Assembly: GCF_001421325.1 (NCBI RefSeq) | Contig: NZ_LMJY01000006.1 | Span: 34,959-98,958 of the forward strand | DNA from: Novosphingobium sp. Leaf2 | GTDB lineage: Bacteria > Pseudomonadota > Alphaproteobacteria > Sphingomonadales > Sphingomonadaceae | Direction of reading: 5' to 3' | Length of the DNA stretch: 64,000 nucleotides | Program-made: the position numbers and the translations under genes | In this document: one piece after another, positions 35,904-45,073 of the stretch | How positions within the stretch are numbered: position 1 is the first letter of the stretch | Layout of the letters: the number at the start of each line of letters is the position of its first letter | Notes under the pieces: model-generated | Database searches by the model: none | The model's input: only the letters and a program-made list of their open reading frames with translations | What the model was told of the DNA's origin: nothing

Positions 35904-37271
35904 ATGGATGCAGATACCCTCATCACCGGCGCCACGGTCATCACCATGGACAGCCAGCGCCGCGTCATCCGCGATGGCGCGGTAGCTATCGCCGGAGACG
36001 CGATCGTTGCCGTGGGCAAGAGCGCCGAGCTTGCCGGGATTGTCGCGCGCGACGTGGTGGATGGGCGCGGGTGGGTGCTCACGCCTGGTTTCATCAACTG
36101 CCACGTTCATATCACTGAAACCCTGATCCGGGGCTTCATCCCCGAAGCCCTGCCTTTCGACGAGGAACTGGGGAGGTGGGTGATACCGCTTTACAAGGGG
36201 CATACCCCGGCTGAGCAGGCGGTCTCCGCAAGGCTGGCGATCGCGGCCATGTTGCGTACCGGCACGACCACGTTTCTCGAGGCCGGCACGATGCTGGCGT
36301 TCGATGATATCATGGGGGCGATCGAGGGCACCGGCATTCGCGCACGCACGGGCCGCTGGACCGAAGACCGCGCGTGGGATCCGTCCGCCGACGCGCAAGG
36401 GCTGACGCGCGACGCCCTCGCCGCGCTGGAGGGCGATCTGGCGCGCTACCCGCAGGATGGCCGGCGCATCGCGGCATGGCCCAACCTCATCGGGCACAAC
36501 ACCGCGACGGACGCGCTGTGGCAGCAGGTTACGGAGTTGGCAAAGCGCACCGGCACTGGCGTTTCAGCCCACATGAGCCCGGTGGGTGACGATGCGCAGT
36601 GGTATCTCACGCACACTGGACAGCGCCCTGTGGCGCACCTTGACCAGCTGGGCGTGCTGGGACCGCACTTGAACCTGGTGCATATGGTGCACATCGACGC
36701 GCAAGAGGCCGCGCTCGTGGCGCACAGCGGGACCAACGTCACCCATTGCCCCGGCGCGGCGATCCGCTGCGGGTTTGGCGCTACCCGGTACGGGCTGTTT
36801 CCGGAAATGGCCGCGGCGGGCGTCAACATCGCGCTCGGCACTGATGGCGCAGACAACCACGACATTATGCGGGTGATGACGCTGATGGCAGCGCTGTTCA
36901 AGGACGCCCGTCAGGACCGGGCGCTGTTTCCCGCGCATCAGGTGCTGGAGATGGCGACTGTGAACGGAGCGAAGGTATTAGGCCTTGCAGATACGATCGG
37001 CAGCATCGCGGTGGGCATGAAGGCTGACATCGCAACGCATGATACGCGCCGTCCCGAATGGCAGCCGATCAACAACCCGGTGGATCAGCTGGTGTGGTCA
37101 GCCGATGGGCGCGGGGTTCATTCGGTGTGGGTCGATGGGGTGCGCGTGGTCGACACGTACCGGTGCACCATGATCGACGAGGATGCGCTGTATGCCGAGG
37201 CGCAGGCTATGGCCGATGACGTGCTGGCGCGCTCAGGGCTGCCTGCATTGGCGCAGTGGCCGATCGTATGA
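35904..37271 (+). CDS. Atz/Trz-type metal-dependent amidohydrolase (deaminase/chlorohydrolase family)
   Basis: 455 residues. N-terminal beta domain LITGATVITMDSQRR, then metal ligands His67-x-His69 in INCHVHITE, a His in GVSAHMSP, a His in LVHMVHIDAQE and Asp in LGTDGADNHD; the C-terminal GSIAVGMKADIATHD closes the beta-sandwich. Relatives remove amino, chloro or methylthio groups from triazines, pyrimidines and guanine, or deaminate methylthioadenosine. With the adjacent AtzG/AtzE-like pair this suggests an N-heterocycle or substituted-urea route; exact substrate unknown. ATG 35904 is preceded by TAAGGAC. Confidence 0.88.
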   Translation: MDADTLITGATVITMDSQRRVIRDGAVAIAGDAIVAVGKSAELAGIVARDVVDGRGWVLTPGFINCHVHITETLIRGFIPEALPFDEELGRWVIPLYKGHTPAEQAVSARLAIAAMLRTGTTTFLEAGTMLAFDDIMGAIEGTGIRARTGRWTEDRAWDPSADAQGLTRDALAALEGDLARYPQDGRRIAAWPNLIGHNTATDALWQQVTELAKRTGTGVSAHMSPVGDDAQWYLTHTGQRPVAHLDQLGVLGPHLNLVHMVHIDAQEAALVAHSGTNVTHCPGAAIRCGFGATRYGLFPEMAAAGVNIALGTDGADNHDIMRVMTLMAALFKDARQDRALFPAHQVLEMATVNGAKVLGLADTIGSIAVGMKADIATHDTRRPEWQPINNPVDQLVWSADGRGVHSVWVDGVRVVDTYRCTMIDEDALYAEAQAMADDVLARSGLPALAQWPIV

Positions 37272-37292
37272 GGTCCTAGGCGTCCACGCCGC

Positions 37293-38498
37293 CTAGCGGC
37301 GGGTGGTGGCGGGCCCCAGTGCGGACAGGTCCACCGCATCGCCCATCACGCGCAGTGCGGCATCGTTGGGGTGCAGATGGTCGCCCGGATCGAAATCGGG
37401 CCGCAACTCCGATGGTGCGGCGGGATTGCGCACCGCAGCGTCGAAATCCACCACGGCGTCGAATATCGTTCCTGACCGGATAGCGGCATTGACTGCAAGG
37501 CGGGTCTGCTCCTTCTGCGGGTTCATGTAAAATGCACGCAGCGCCGGGGTAATCGTGCCGCCGATCACCTTGACGCCCAGCGCGTGGGCGCGCGCCACGA
37601 ACGCGCGATAGCCGGCGATCAGCCGTTCCGGGGTGATGGCGTCCGGCCCCTGCGTTGCGCCTGCGCCGATGTCGTTGATGCCTTCCAGAAATATGATGTG
37701 CGTTACACCCGGGACGCTTGCCACATCGCGCGCAAAGCGATTGAGCGCCGATGCCGCCCGCCCGTCCTGCAGCACGCGGTTGCCGCTGATGCCCATGTTC
37801 ACCACGCCGCAACGCCGGGTGGGCGGCAGCTGTGCCAAACGCTCCGCCAGGCGCCCTGGCCAGCCCCGGCTTTGCGGTGACAGGCTGGTGACGCCGTCGG
37901 TGATGGAATCGCCAAACGCCACGACGGTGCAAGGTGCTCCCCGTGTGCGGACGGATACCAGTGACAGGAACGGCCGCACCAGGATCGGCAGGAACATTGT
38001 TGGGGTGGTGGCTGGCGCAAAGGCCATGTACATGCCCGGATTGTTGCCAGCAGGCTGTGACGGGGTGGCCAAGGTGACGGTGACCACCACATCGTCCATA
38101 TCCCGCACGGCGAGATTTACCGGATCGCTGACGATGGACTCGCCCCTGGCCAGCGTCAGGGTAGTTTTGCCGGAAAACGCGACCGGGCGCGCAGTGCCGG
38201 GGGCGACCTCCACGCCCGTAGCACCGGCGGGGGCGGAAACGCTCACTGAGGAGACCGACAACGGCGTTGTCCCCTCGGCGTTGCTGAGGGTGAAGCGCAG
38301 CGCATCACCCGCCTGCGTCAGCTTTACGCGATAGCGGAAAGCGCCAGGCGCAAACACCGGGTCCTGCGGCCCGGCATCGGCAGCCGCATACCCCCACGCC
38401 CCGGCCCATGCGGGCGCAGCCTGGGCAGGAATACTGCCAAGGGCAAAGGCGAAAACGGCTGCGGCAACACCAGCGGCAAAGGCGGAAGGGATACGCAT
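37293..38498 (-). CDS. Secreted SGNH/GDSL hydrolase
   Basis: 401 residues from ATG 38498, opening with a signal peptide (MRIPSAFAAGVAAAVFAFAL...AQA). N-terminal beta-rich region (about 30-160) resembles the carbohydrate-binding part of secreted GDSL lipases; the SGNH core has VVAFGDSITDGVTS (Ser), MGISGNRV (Gly), LEGINDIGAGA (Asn) and DHLHPND (Asp-His). Likely an esterase on plant or cell-wall polymers; substrate unknown. Convergent with the amidohydrolase gene, and 70 bases downstream of the TauD/TfdA-type gene on the same strand. Confidence 0.88.
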   Translation of the reverse strand: MRIPSAFAAGVAAAVFAFALGSIPAQAAPAWAGAWGYAAADAGPQDPVFAPGAFRYRVKLTQAGDALRFTLSNAEGTTPLSVSSVSVSAPAGATGVEVAPGTARPVAFSGKTTLTLARGESIVSDPVNLAVRDMDDVVVTVTLATPSQPAGNNPGMYMAFAPATTPTMFLPILVRPFLSLVSVRTRGAPCTVVAFGDSITDGVTSLSPQSRGWPGRLAERLAQLPPTRRCGVVNMGISGNRVLQDGRAASALNRFARDVASVPGVTHIIFLEGINDIGAGATQGPDAITPERLIAGYRAFVARAHALGVKVIGGTITPALRAFYMNPQKEQTRLAVNAAIRSGTIFDAVVDFDAAVRNPAAPSELRPDFDPGDHLHPNDAALRVMGDAVDLSALGPATTRR

Positions 38499-38568
38499 GG
38501 CGCTCCTTTCCCGTTCGCCGCCCGCGTTGTCCAGCCTTTGTGCGCACATGTACCCAAAAGCGCAGCGG

Positions 38569-39645
38569 TCAGGAAATCAGGCGCGGCACCGCCATCGTGC
38601 GCACACTGAAGCGCGCTTCGGGATGTTCCGCGCCGCTGCGGGCCTCGGCCCGGTGCTGGACGACGCCGTTCTTGCCGAAGCCGGGCACCACCGGGCGGTC
38701 CGTCTTGCTGGACAGCCACAGGCGCAGCAGGTGGCGTTTGCGCTGGGGTTCGGGCCAGTCGGCAAATTCCGTGCGTGAATGCAGCGCGGCGTAGTTGGAG
38801 AGCCACTGGATGTCGCCGGGCCGGAAATCCATCGCGATCGCCATGCCCGGCTCGTACGTGATCTCGTCGAACAGGCGCAGCACCTCGATCTGGTCTTCGG
38901 TGAGCTGGGGCACGCCGGGGTATTCCTGCGCGGTGAGAATATATAGCGAGCCGGCATACATGCTGAATACCCCGTCCTCCATGCTCACCACCGGAGACGT
39001 GTAGGTGTCAGCCGGCGCGCTGTGATCCTGCCGCCGCCAGTCCCAATGGAACGGTTCGAGCAGCAGGTGAGCAAGATCGGGGCGGCGGCGCAGGATCTCG
39101 TTGTAGATCTCCGCGCCGGAAACCAGGCAGGACAGCCCACCTTCGCGCGCACCGCGCAGGCACATCAGCGCCACGATGTCCGAACTGTCGGAATGGTAGA
39201 CCAGCTTGTCACGCACTTTGGAGGACAGCGCTGTGGGATCGTCCATCGTCTTGTCGCTGGTGGCGTAGACGTGATCGATCAGGTCGCCCATCTCGTTCTG
39301 GCGGATGGGATCGCCCATGTGCAGGCCCAGCACGTAGTAGATCGCGCTGGAAAGCGTGTCGGAATACAAGTCTGAACGCAGCCCGCGCACCAGTACGAAG
39401 CCGCGCCCGAAATCGACATCGGCGCGCCACGATCTGACCGCCTCAGCGCACGCGTCCAGCGGATAGTCCGCCGCCTGCACGAAGCGCAGGTCCGGGTCCG
39501 CATCGACGAAGCGGCGGCCCAGCGTTTCAAGCTCGGCGACTTGCGCCGCGTCCAGTTGGTAGACCCATTCCTGCCCCTCCATCAGCCGGTCGCCGCGCCA
39601 GGCGGCCTGGGTGAGTATCAGGGATGGGACTTCGGCAACGGTCAT
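38569..39645 (-). CDS. TauD/TfdA-family 2-oxoglutarate/Fe(II)-dependent oxygenase
   Basis: 358 residues from ATG 39645, preceded by GGAG. Jelly-roll oxygenase: iron ligands His-x-Asp in LVYHSDSSDIVAL and the distal His in AALHSRTEF, with the 2-oxoglutarate-binding Arg in RKRHLLRLWLS. The N-terminal segment FGRGFVLVRGL is typical of the family. Length and the WLSNYAALHSR stretch point to the clavaminate-synthase-like subgroup rather than to taurine dioxygenase itself. Substrate unknown. It could remove sulfonate, ether or methyl groups from the compounds handled nearby. Confidence 0.85.
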   Translation of the reverse strand: MTVAEVPSLILTQAAWRGDRLMEGQEWVYQLDAAQVAELETLGRRFVDADPDLRFVQAADYPLDACAEAVRSWRADVDFGRGFVLVRGLRSDLYSDTLSSAIYYVLGLHMGDPIRQNEMGDLIDHVYATSDKTMDDPTALSSKVRDKLVYHSDSSDIVALMCLRGAREGGLSCLVSGAEIYNEILRRRPDLAHLLLEPFHWDWRRQDHSAPADTYTSPVVSMEDGVFSMYAGSLYILTAQEYPGVPQLTEDQIEVLRLFDEITYEPGMAIAMDFRPGDIQWLSNYAALHSRTEFADWPEPQRKRHLLRLWLSSKTDRPVVPGFGKNGVVQHRAEARSGAEHPEARFSVRTMAVPRLIS

Positions 39646-39747
39646 GCGGGCATCTCCAGACGGCGGTTGCGGCAGACCATAGGGGATCGCGGCCCGCACG
39701 TCTTGATGCTGGACGCACACCCACGTGCAGGCAGGGCTGCCGGCAGC

Positions 39748-39773
39748 GGAAACAACTTTTCGCCCTGGCCGTT
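39748..39773 (+). promoter_or_regulatory. EcfG-like general-stress promoter ahead of the DUF4142 gene
   Basis: GGAAA (39748-39752), a 17-base spacer and CGTT (39770-39773) fit the GGAAC-N16/17-CGTT pattern recognised by the alphaproteobacterial EcfG/PhyR stress sigma factor, with one departure in the -35 element. The expected start is about 55 bases upstream of the DUF4142 ATG. Confidence 0.45.
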
Positions 39774-39836
39774 GGGATGATGGCGTAAGTCCGTTGCTTA
39801 CAGTCGGGCTGCCGGCGCAAAGAAAGAACCACGATC

Positions 39837-40319
39837 ATGAACAAGCTTATCATTGCAGCGGGTGCGTTCGTGCTGGCCAGCAGCCCCGCTTACGCGGAAC
39901 CCATGACGGCCCAGCAATACGTCGCCGCAGCGGGGGCGGGCGATCTGTACGAGCGCGAGTCCAGCAAGATCGTCATGGGCTCAACCGAAGATCCCCGTAT
40001 CCGTGACTTTGCGCAGATGATGATTTCCAACCATACCAAGAGCACCGCCGAAGTGAAAGCGGCCACTGCCGCCGCACGCGTAAAGGTGGCGCCAGCCAGA
40101 CTGAAGCCGGAACAGGCCAAGATGATCGCACAGCTCAAGGCCCAGCAGGGCAAGGCGCGTGACATGACGTACCTTACGCAGCAGAAGATGGCGCACCAAC
40201 AAGCGCTTGCCTTGCATCAGGACTATGCCCGCAATGGCACCGCCAGGCCGCTGCGCGATGCGGCTGCTGCGATCACACCGGTGGTGGAACAGCACATAGC
40301 GAAGTTGCAGGCGCTATAA
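39837..40319 (+). CDS. DUF4142 domain periplasmic protein
   Basis: 160 residues with a clear signal peptide (MNKLIIAAGAFVLASSPAYA). The mature part is a ferritin-like four-helix bundle of the DUF4142 type: TAQQYVAAAGAGDLYERESS, DPRIRDFAQMMISNHTKS, then helices with MTYLTQQKMAHQQALAL and a final VVEQHIAKLQAL. No di-iron ligand set is obvious to me. Members are commonly stress-induced periplasmic proteins, consistent with the EcfG-like promoter. Convergent with the outer-membrane factor gene. Confidence 0.85.
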   Translation: MNKLIIAAGAFVLASSPAYAEPMTAQQYVAAAGAGDLYERESSKIVMGSTEDPRIRDFAQMMISNHTKSTAEVKAATAAARVKVAPARLKPEQAKMIAQLKAQQGKARDMTYLTQQKMAHQQALALHQDYARNGTARPLRDAAAAITPVVEQHIAKLQAL

Positions 40320-40325
40320 AGGCGC

Positions 40326-40355
40326 GGGGACGGGGCCTTATCGGCCACCGTCCCC
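40326..40355. terminator. Hairpin between the convergent DUF4142 and outer-membrane-factor genes
   Basis: GGGGACGG (40326-40333) pairs with CCGTCCCC (40348-40355), extended inside by GGCC/GGCC around a TTATC loop. It overlaps the last codons of the outer-membrane factor. There is no T run on either side, so termination is only likely, not shown. Confidence 0.35.
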
Positions 40356-41750
40356 AGACAGGCCGCCCAGCGCGCGGAACACATCCACTTGCGCAAAAGC
40401 CACGTCCCGCCCGGCGGCTGCGGCATCCGCGTCCGATGCGGCCAGGGTGCGCTGGGCATCCAGCACGTCCAGTGCGTCGATCTCCCCGCGGGTCTGCCGC
40501 GCCAGGCTGACGTTCGCGGCGCGGGCCGCCGCAACCTGCGCGGCGTCCAACCGCTCCTTGCGCAGCAGCGCGTTGCGATAGGCGGACAAGGCGGTTTCAG
40601 TTTCCCGCAAGGCGTTCAGAACTGCGCCATCGAACGTGGCGAGGTCCGCCTTGGCATCGGCGCGGGACTGGCCGATGCGGGCCCGGATAGCCTCCTGATT
40701 GGGGAACGCCCAAGACAGCATCGGCCCCAGCAACCAGCGCAGCGCGCCGCCACCCAGCACGCTGGCCGGGCCGATCGTGCTGCTGCCCACGGAGCCGCCC
40801 AGCGAGATGCGCGGATACAGATCTGCGGTCGCTACGCCGATGCGGGCGGTGTCTGCCGCGAGCCGCCGCTCAGCCGCCTTCACATCGGGGCGGCGTGACA
40901 GCAGCGTGCGGCCATCGCCCACCGGGATCGGCTGGGTGACGAGCGGGATGGTGTCCCGCGCAATGACGCCATCGGGCAGGTCCTGCGGCGTGCGGCCCGT
41001 CAGCAGCGCGATGCGAAACAGCGCCGCGTCGCGCCGCGCTTCGAGCAGCGGGATCGCGGCATCGTGTGCCTCGCGCAACTGGGTGATGCGGATCACGTCC
41101 AGCTTCTGATTGAGCCCGCGCTCGAAGCGGGCGTTGGTGATACGTTCTGACCGGGCGAACAGATCGACGTTGCGCTGGGCGACCACGATTTGCGCGTTCG
41201 CGCTGGTGGCATCGACATAGGCGCGCACGGTGTCGGCGACAACGGTGACCCGCACTGCGTCGGCATCCTCCCGGGCGGCATCCAGATCCGCGCGCGAGGC
41301 TTCGATGCCGCGCTTCACCCTGCCGAACAGGTCGATTTCGTAACTGACGGTGAGGCCGCCATCCACGCGCCGCCCCTGCCTGTCGGTGCCGGGCACGACC
41401 TCGCTTTGCGAGACGCGGCCATACGTGCCCGACGCGTCGATGCCGGTCTGGGGCAGGGCGTCCGCGCGCGATCCGCGCAGTGATGCGCGTGCCCGCTCGA
41501 TCCGGGCGACCGCAACCCGCACATCGGTGTTCGCGGCCAGTGCATCTGCGACCAGGCGGCTGAGCACGGGGTCGTCATACAGGCGCCACCATGCGTCCTG
41601 CGGCGTGCCGGATGTAACGTCAGCAGACTGCACCCCCACGAAAGGCCCCTGGGCAGATGGCGACGGGGTGGGCGCCACATGGTCAGGACCAACCGCGCAG
41701 GCGGACAGGGCGGTGGCGGCCAGCAGCGCCGGAAGTGTCTTTGCGATCAT
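40338..41750 (-). CDS. RND efflux outer-membrane lipoprotein factor, NodT/OprM family
   Basis: Trimeric outer-membrane exit duct for the RND pump. 470 residues from ATG 41750 (MIAKTLPALLAATALSAC), with a lipobox LSAC. Two OEP repeats: DAWWRLYDDPVLSRLVADAL with NTDVRVAVARIERARA near the N-terminus, and LLSRRPDVKAAERRLAADTA in the second half; both are standard family segments. Starts 14 bases past the pump stop and ends the four-gene efflux operon. Confidence 0.92.
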   Translation of the reverse strand: MIAKTLPALLAATALSACAVGPDHVAPTPSPSAQGPFVGVQSADVTSGTPQDAWWRLYDDPVLSRLVADALAANTDVRVAVARIERARASLRGSRADALPQTGIDASGTYGRVSQSEVVPGTDRQGRRVDGGLTVSYEIDLFGRVKRGIEASRADLDAAREDADAVRVTVVADTVRAYVDATSANAQIVVAQRNVDLFARSERITNARFERGLNQKLDVIRITQLREAHDAAIPLLEARRDAALFRIALLTGRTPQDLPDGVIARDTIPLVTQPIPVGDGRTLLSRRPDVKAAERRLAADTARIGVATADLYPRISLGGSVGSSTIGPASVLGGGALRWLLGPMLSWAFPNQEAIRARIGQSRADAKADLATFDGAVLNALRETETALSAYRNALLRKERLDAAQVAAARAANVSLARQTRGEIDALDVLDAQRTLAASDADAAAAGRDVAFAQVDVFRALGGLSGDGGR

Positions 41751-41764
41751 CGCGCAATGTCCTT

Positions 41765-44700
41765 TCATTCGGCCGGAACTGCGTGGCCGTCAGGGCGTGC
41801 CGGCGCGCGGCGCAGCTTTTCGGCCAGCCCCCGGCACACAACGTAGAAGGTGGGGGTGAACAGCAGCCCGAACCCGGTGACCCCGGCCATGCCGAAGAAC
41901 ACCGCCGTGCCCAGCGCCTGGCGCAATTCCGCGCCTGCCCCTTGCGCGATCACCAGCGGCACCGCGCCCAGGATGAACGCGAAGCTGGTCATCAGGATGG
42001 GGCGAAGGCGGGTGCGCGCGGCATAGACCGCCGCATCCACGATCGACATGCCCCGCTCATCCTCGGCCTGCTTGGCGAATTCGACGACCAGGATCGCGTT
42101 CTTCGCCGCCAGCGCGATCAGCACCACCAGACCGATCTGGGTCAGGATGTTGTTGTCCATACCGCGCAGGTTCACACCCAGCATCGCGGCGAACAGGCAC
42201 ATCGGCACGATCAGCACGATCGCCAGCGGCAAGGTAAGGCTTTCGTATTGCGCCGCCAGCACCAGGAACACGAACAGCACCGCCATGCCGAACACCACGC
42301 CTGCGGTATTGCCCGCCGCCTGTTGCTGGAAGGCGATGCCGGTCCATTCGTGGCCATAGCCTGCCGGCAGCGTCTCGTCGGCCAGCTTTTCCATCGTGGA
42401 CAGCGCCTGGCCGGTGGAATAGCCGGGCGCGACGTTGCCATCCACCTCGATCGCGGGGTGCAGGTTGTAGCGCACGACGCGATACGGCCCGGTCTTGTCC
42501 TGGAACGTGGCGACGGACCCGATCGGCACCATTGCGCCGGAACTGGAGCGGGTTTGCAGGTTGGCGATGTCCGCCACCGAGCCGCGACTGCCTTGGTCGG
42601 CCTGTGCAGTGACGCGGAAGGTGCGGCCCAGCAGGTTGAAATCGTTCACGAAGGCCGATCCAAGATAGACTTGTAGCGCCTCGAATACGCGCTCGGGCGG
42701 CACGCCCAGCATCTCGGCCTTGCGGCGGTCGACGTCGGCGAAAATGCGCGGCGTGTTCTGGTCGAACAGGGTGTAGATCTGCGACAGGCCCTTGGTCTGG
42801 TTGGCCTTGGCGATCAGGCCGCCGGCGGCATTGGCAAGCTCGGGATAACCGCGTCCTTCGTTGTCCTCCACGAGCATGCGATAGCCGCCGGCGGGCACGA
42901 TGCCGTTGATGGTGGGCGGTGGCAGCAGCAGGACCTTGGCCTTGTCGTAGTCGTTGAGCGCCTGCGTGGCCTTGGCCATGATGTCCGCATACGTGACGCC
43001 CAGTTCCTTGCGCTTTTCAAAGCTCTCGAACGGGAAGTAGATCGCGGCGGCATCGGGCGCGGCGGTGCGCGAGGGGCCGTGAAGCCCTGCGAACATCACC
43101 GCGCCGCGAATGCCCTTGATCGGCAGCAGGCGCTTGGCAACGTCCTGCGTCACCGCGTCCGTCCGCTCTAGCGAGGCGCCGGACGGCAGGAATACCGCCG
43201 CCAGGAAGTAGCCCTGATCCTGGTTGGGGATGAAGCCTGCCGGCGTTGCCCAGAAAAGTCCCGCGGTGGCGGCGATCAGAGCGGCATAGACCGTCATCAT
43301 GCGCGCTGGCAGCAGGACGAGGCGCCCGGTCAGCCGCGCATAACTCTCACTCAGGCGATCAAAGCCGGTGTTGAAACGGTCGGCTGCGCCCTGCAATACC
43401 CGGCGCCAGCGTGGCGCGGTTGCGGGCACGCGCTCGCGGTGGCGAAGCAGCAGGGCGGCCAGCGCCGGTGACAGCGTCAGTGACAAAAGCAGCGAGATCA
43501 CCGTGGCCGTCGCGATGGTGACGGCGAACTGCTTGTAGAAGGCGCCGGAAATGCCGCTGATGAAAAGCGTGGGCACGAACACTGCGCACAGCACCAGCAC
43601 GATCGCCACCAGCGCACCGGACACCTCGTCCATCGAGCGGCGCGATGCTTCGAGCGGAGAGAGGCCCTCCTCGATGTAGCGCTCGACGTTTTCCACCACC
43701 ACGATGGCATCGTCCACCACGATGCCGATGGCCAGAACCAGGCCAAACAGCGACAGGTTGTTGAGCGAATAGCCCACTGCCGCCAGCATGATCGCGGTGC
43801 CGATCAGTGACACCGGAATGGCGATGATCGGGATGACGGCCGCGCGCCAGTTCTGCAGGAAGACCAGGATCACCAGCACGACCAGGATCACCGCCTCGAA
43901 CAGCGTGTGATACACCGCGTCGATGGACTGGCCGATGAACTCGGTGGGGTTGTAGATCACCGAATAGTCCAGTCCCTTCGGGAACTTGGCTTTCAGCGTG
44001 TCCATTTCGGCGCGGATCAGCTTGGCGGTTTCCAGTGCGTTGGATCCGGGGCGCTGCATCACCGCCATCACCACGGTGGGCTTGCCGGACAGGTAGGTAT
44101 TGGTGTTGTAATCCTGTGCGCCCAGTTCCACCCGCGCCACATCGCGCACGCGGACCTGATGACCGTCGGGGTCAGTGCGCACCACGATGTCGGAAAACTG
44201 CTGCGGATCGGTCAGCCGGCCCTGCAGTTCCACGCCCACCTGATAGGCGTTGCCTTTGTCGAACGGAGGTGCGCCGATCGCGCCGGCGGAAACCTGCACG
44301 TTCTGCGCGCGCAGGGCGGCCACGATCTCACCGGCGGTCAGGTTCAGTTGCGCGGCGCGGCCCGGATCGATCCAGATCCGCATCCCGTAATCACGACCGC
44401 CATAAATCGCTACATCGCCCACGCCTTCGATACGCGCCAGCTGGTCCTTCACTTGCGTCAACGCATAGTTGGACAGGTAATCGCGTCCGTATGTGCCGTC
44501 CGGTGACTGCAGGTTCACGACCATCAGGAAGTCCGGCGAGGATTTGCGCGTCACCACGCCCATGCGCTGCACTTCGTCGGGCAGGCGCGGGGTTGCCACC
44601 GCCACGCGGTTCTGGACCAGCACTTGCGCGGCATCGAGGTCGGTGCCGATCTTGAAGGTGACGGTGATCGTCACTTTGCCATCGCCGGTGGACTGCGAAT

Positions 44701-44941
44701 CCACGTACAGCATGTCGTCGACGCCGTTGATTTCCTGCTCGATCGGCGCGGCAACGGTGTTCGCCACGGTCTCCGCCGAAGCGCCCGGGTATTGCGCCGT
44801 CACGGTCACGGTGGGGGGCACAATATCGGGATACTGGGTGATCGGCAGGCCGATGAAGGCCAGCGCGCCGATGATCGTGATCAGTACTGCAATGACGCCG
44901 GCGAAGATCGGGCGGTCGATGAAGAAACGGGATAGTCGCAT
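41765..44941 (-). CDS. RND multidrug efflux permease, HAE1 family (AcrB/MexB-like)
   Basis: 1058 residues from ATG 44941 (MRLSRFFIDRPIFAGVIAVL). Proton-relay residues are present: paired Asp in GIVVDDAIVVVENVERY and Lys in LAAKNAILVVEFAKQ. Porter and docking domains lie between helices 1-2 and 7-8; FIPNQDQGYFLAAVFLPSGA and NGIVPAGGYRMLVEDN are typical of the drug-pump branch. The proton-driven trimer exports hydrophobic or amphiphilic compounds through the adaptor and outer-membrane factor encoded beside it. Substrates unknown; the TetR gene upstream probably controls it. Confidence 0.95.
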   Translation of the reverse strand: MRLSRFFIDRPIFAGVIAVLITIIGALAFIGLPITQYPDIVPPTVTVTAQYPGASAETVANTVAAPIEQEINGVDDMLYVDSQSTGDGKVTITVTFKIGTDLDAAQVLVQNRVAVATPRLPDEVQRMGVVTRKSSPDFLMVVNLQSPDGTYGRDYLSNYALTQVKDQLARIEGVGDVAIYGGRDYGMRIWIDPGRAAQLNLTAGEIVAALRAQNVQVSAGAIGAPPFDKGNAYQVGVELQGRLTDPQQFSDIVVRTDPDGHQVRVRDVARVELGAQDYNTNTYLSGKPTVVMAVMQRPGSNALETAKLIRAEMDTLKAKFPKGLDYSVIYNPTEFIGQSIDAVYHTLFEAVILVVLVILVFLQNWRAAVIPIIAIPVSLIGTAIMLAAVGYSLNNLSLFGLVLAIGIVVDDAIVVVENVERYIEEGLSPLEASRRSMDEVSGALVAIVLVLCAVFVPTLFISGISGAFYKQFAVTIATATVISLLLSLTLSPALAALLLRHRERVPATAPRWRRVLQGAADRFNTGFDRLSESYARLTGRLVLLPARMMTVYAALIAATAGLFWATPAGFIPNQDQGYFLAAVFLPSGASLERTDAVTQDVAKRLLPIKGIRGAVMFAGLHGPSRTAAPDAAAIYFPFESFEKRKELGVTYADIMAKATQALNDYDKAKVLLLPPPTINGIVPAGGYRMLVEDNEGRGYPELANAAGGLIAKANQTKGLSQIYTLFDQNTPRIFADVDRRKAEMLGVPPERVFEALQVYLGSAFVNDFNLLGRTFRVTAQADQGSRGSVADIANLQTRSSSGAMVPIGSVATFQDKTGPYRVVRYNLHPAIEVDGNVAPGYSTGQALSTMEKLADETLPAGYGHEWTGIAFQQQAAGNTAGVVFGMAVLFVFLVLAAQYESLTLPLAIVLIVPMCLFAAMLGVNLRGMDNNILTQIGLVVLIALAAKNAILVVEFAKQAEDERGMSIVDAAVYAARTRLRPILMTSFAFILGAVPLVIAQGAGAELRQALGTAVFFGMAGVTGFGLLFTPTFYVVCRGLAEKLRRAPARPDGHAVPAE

Positions 44942-45073
44942 GAAAGCTGGCCCTTGAAGGCGCGCGTCGAAAGCCCGGCGGGACATCCCCGGTCGCAGGT
45001 GTTCCGGCGCGCCGGTTGGCGCGGGAGGTCTGGTGCGTTCGTAAGGTTGCGCAGCGCCAATGGGCGCGGCGGA

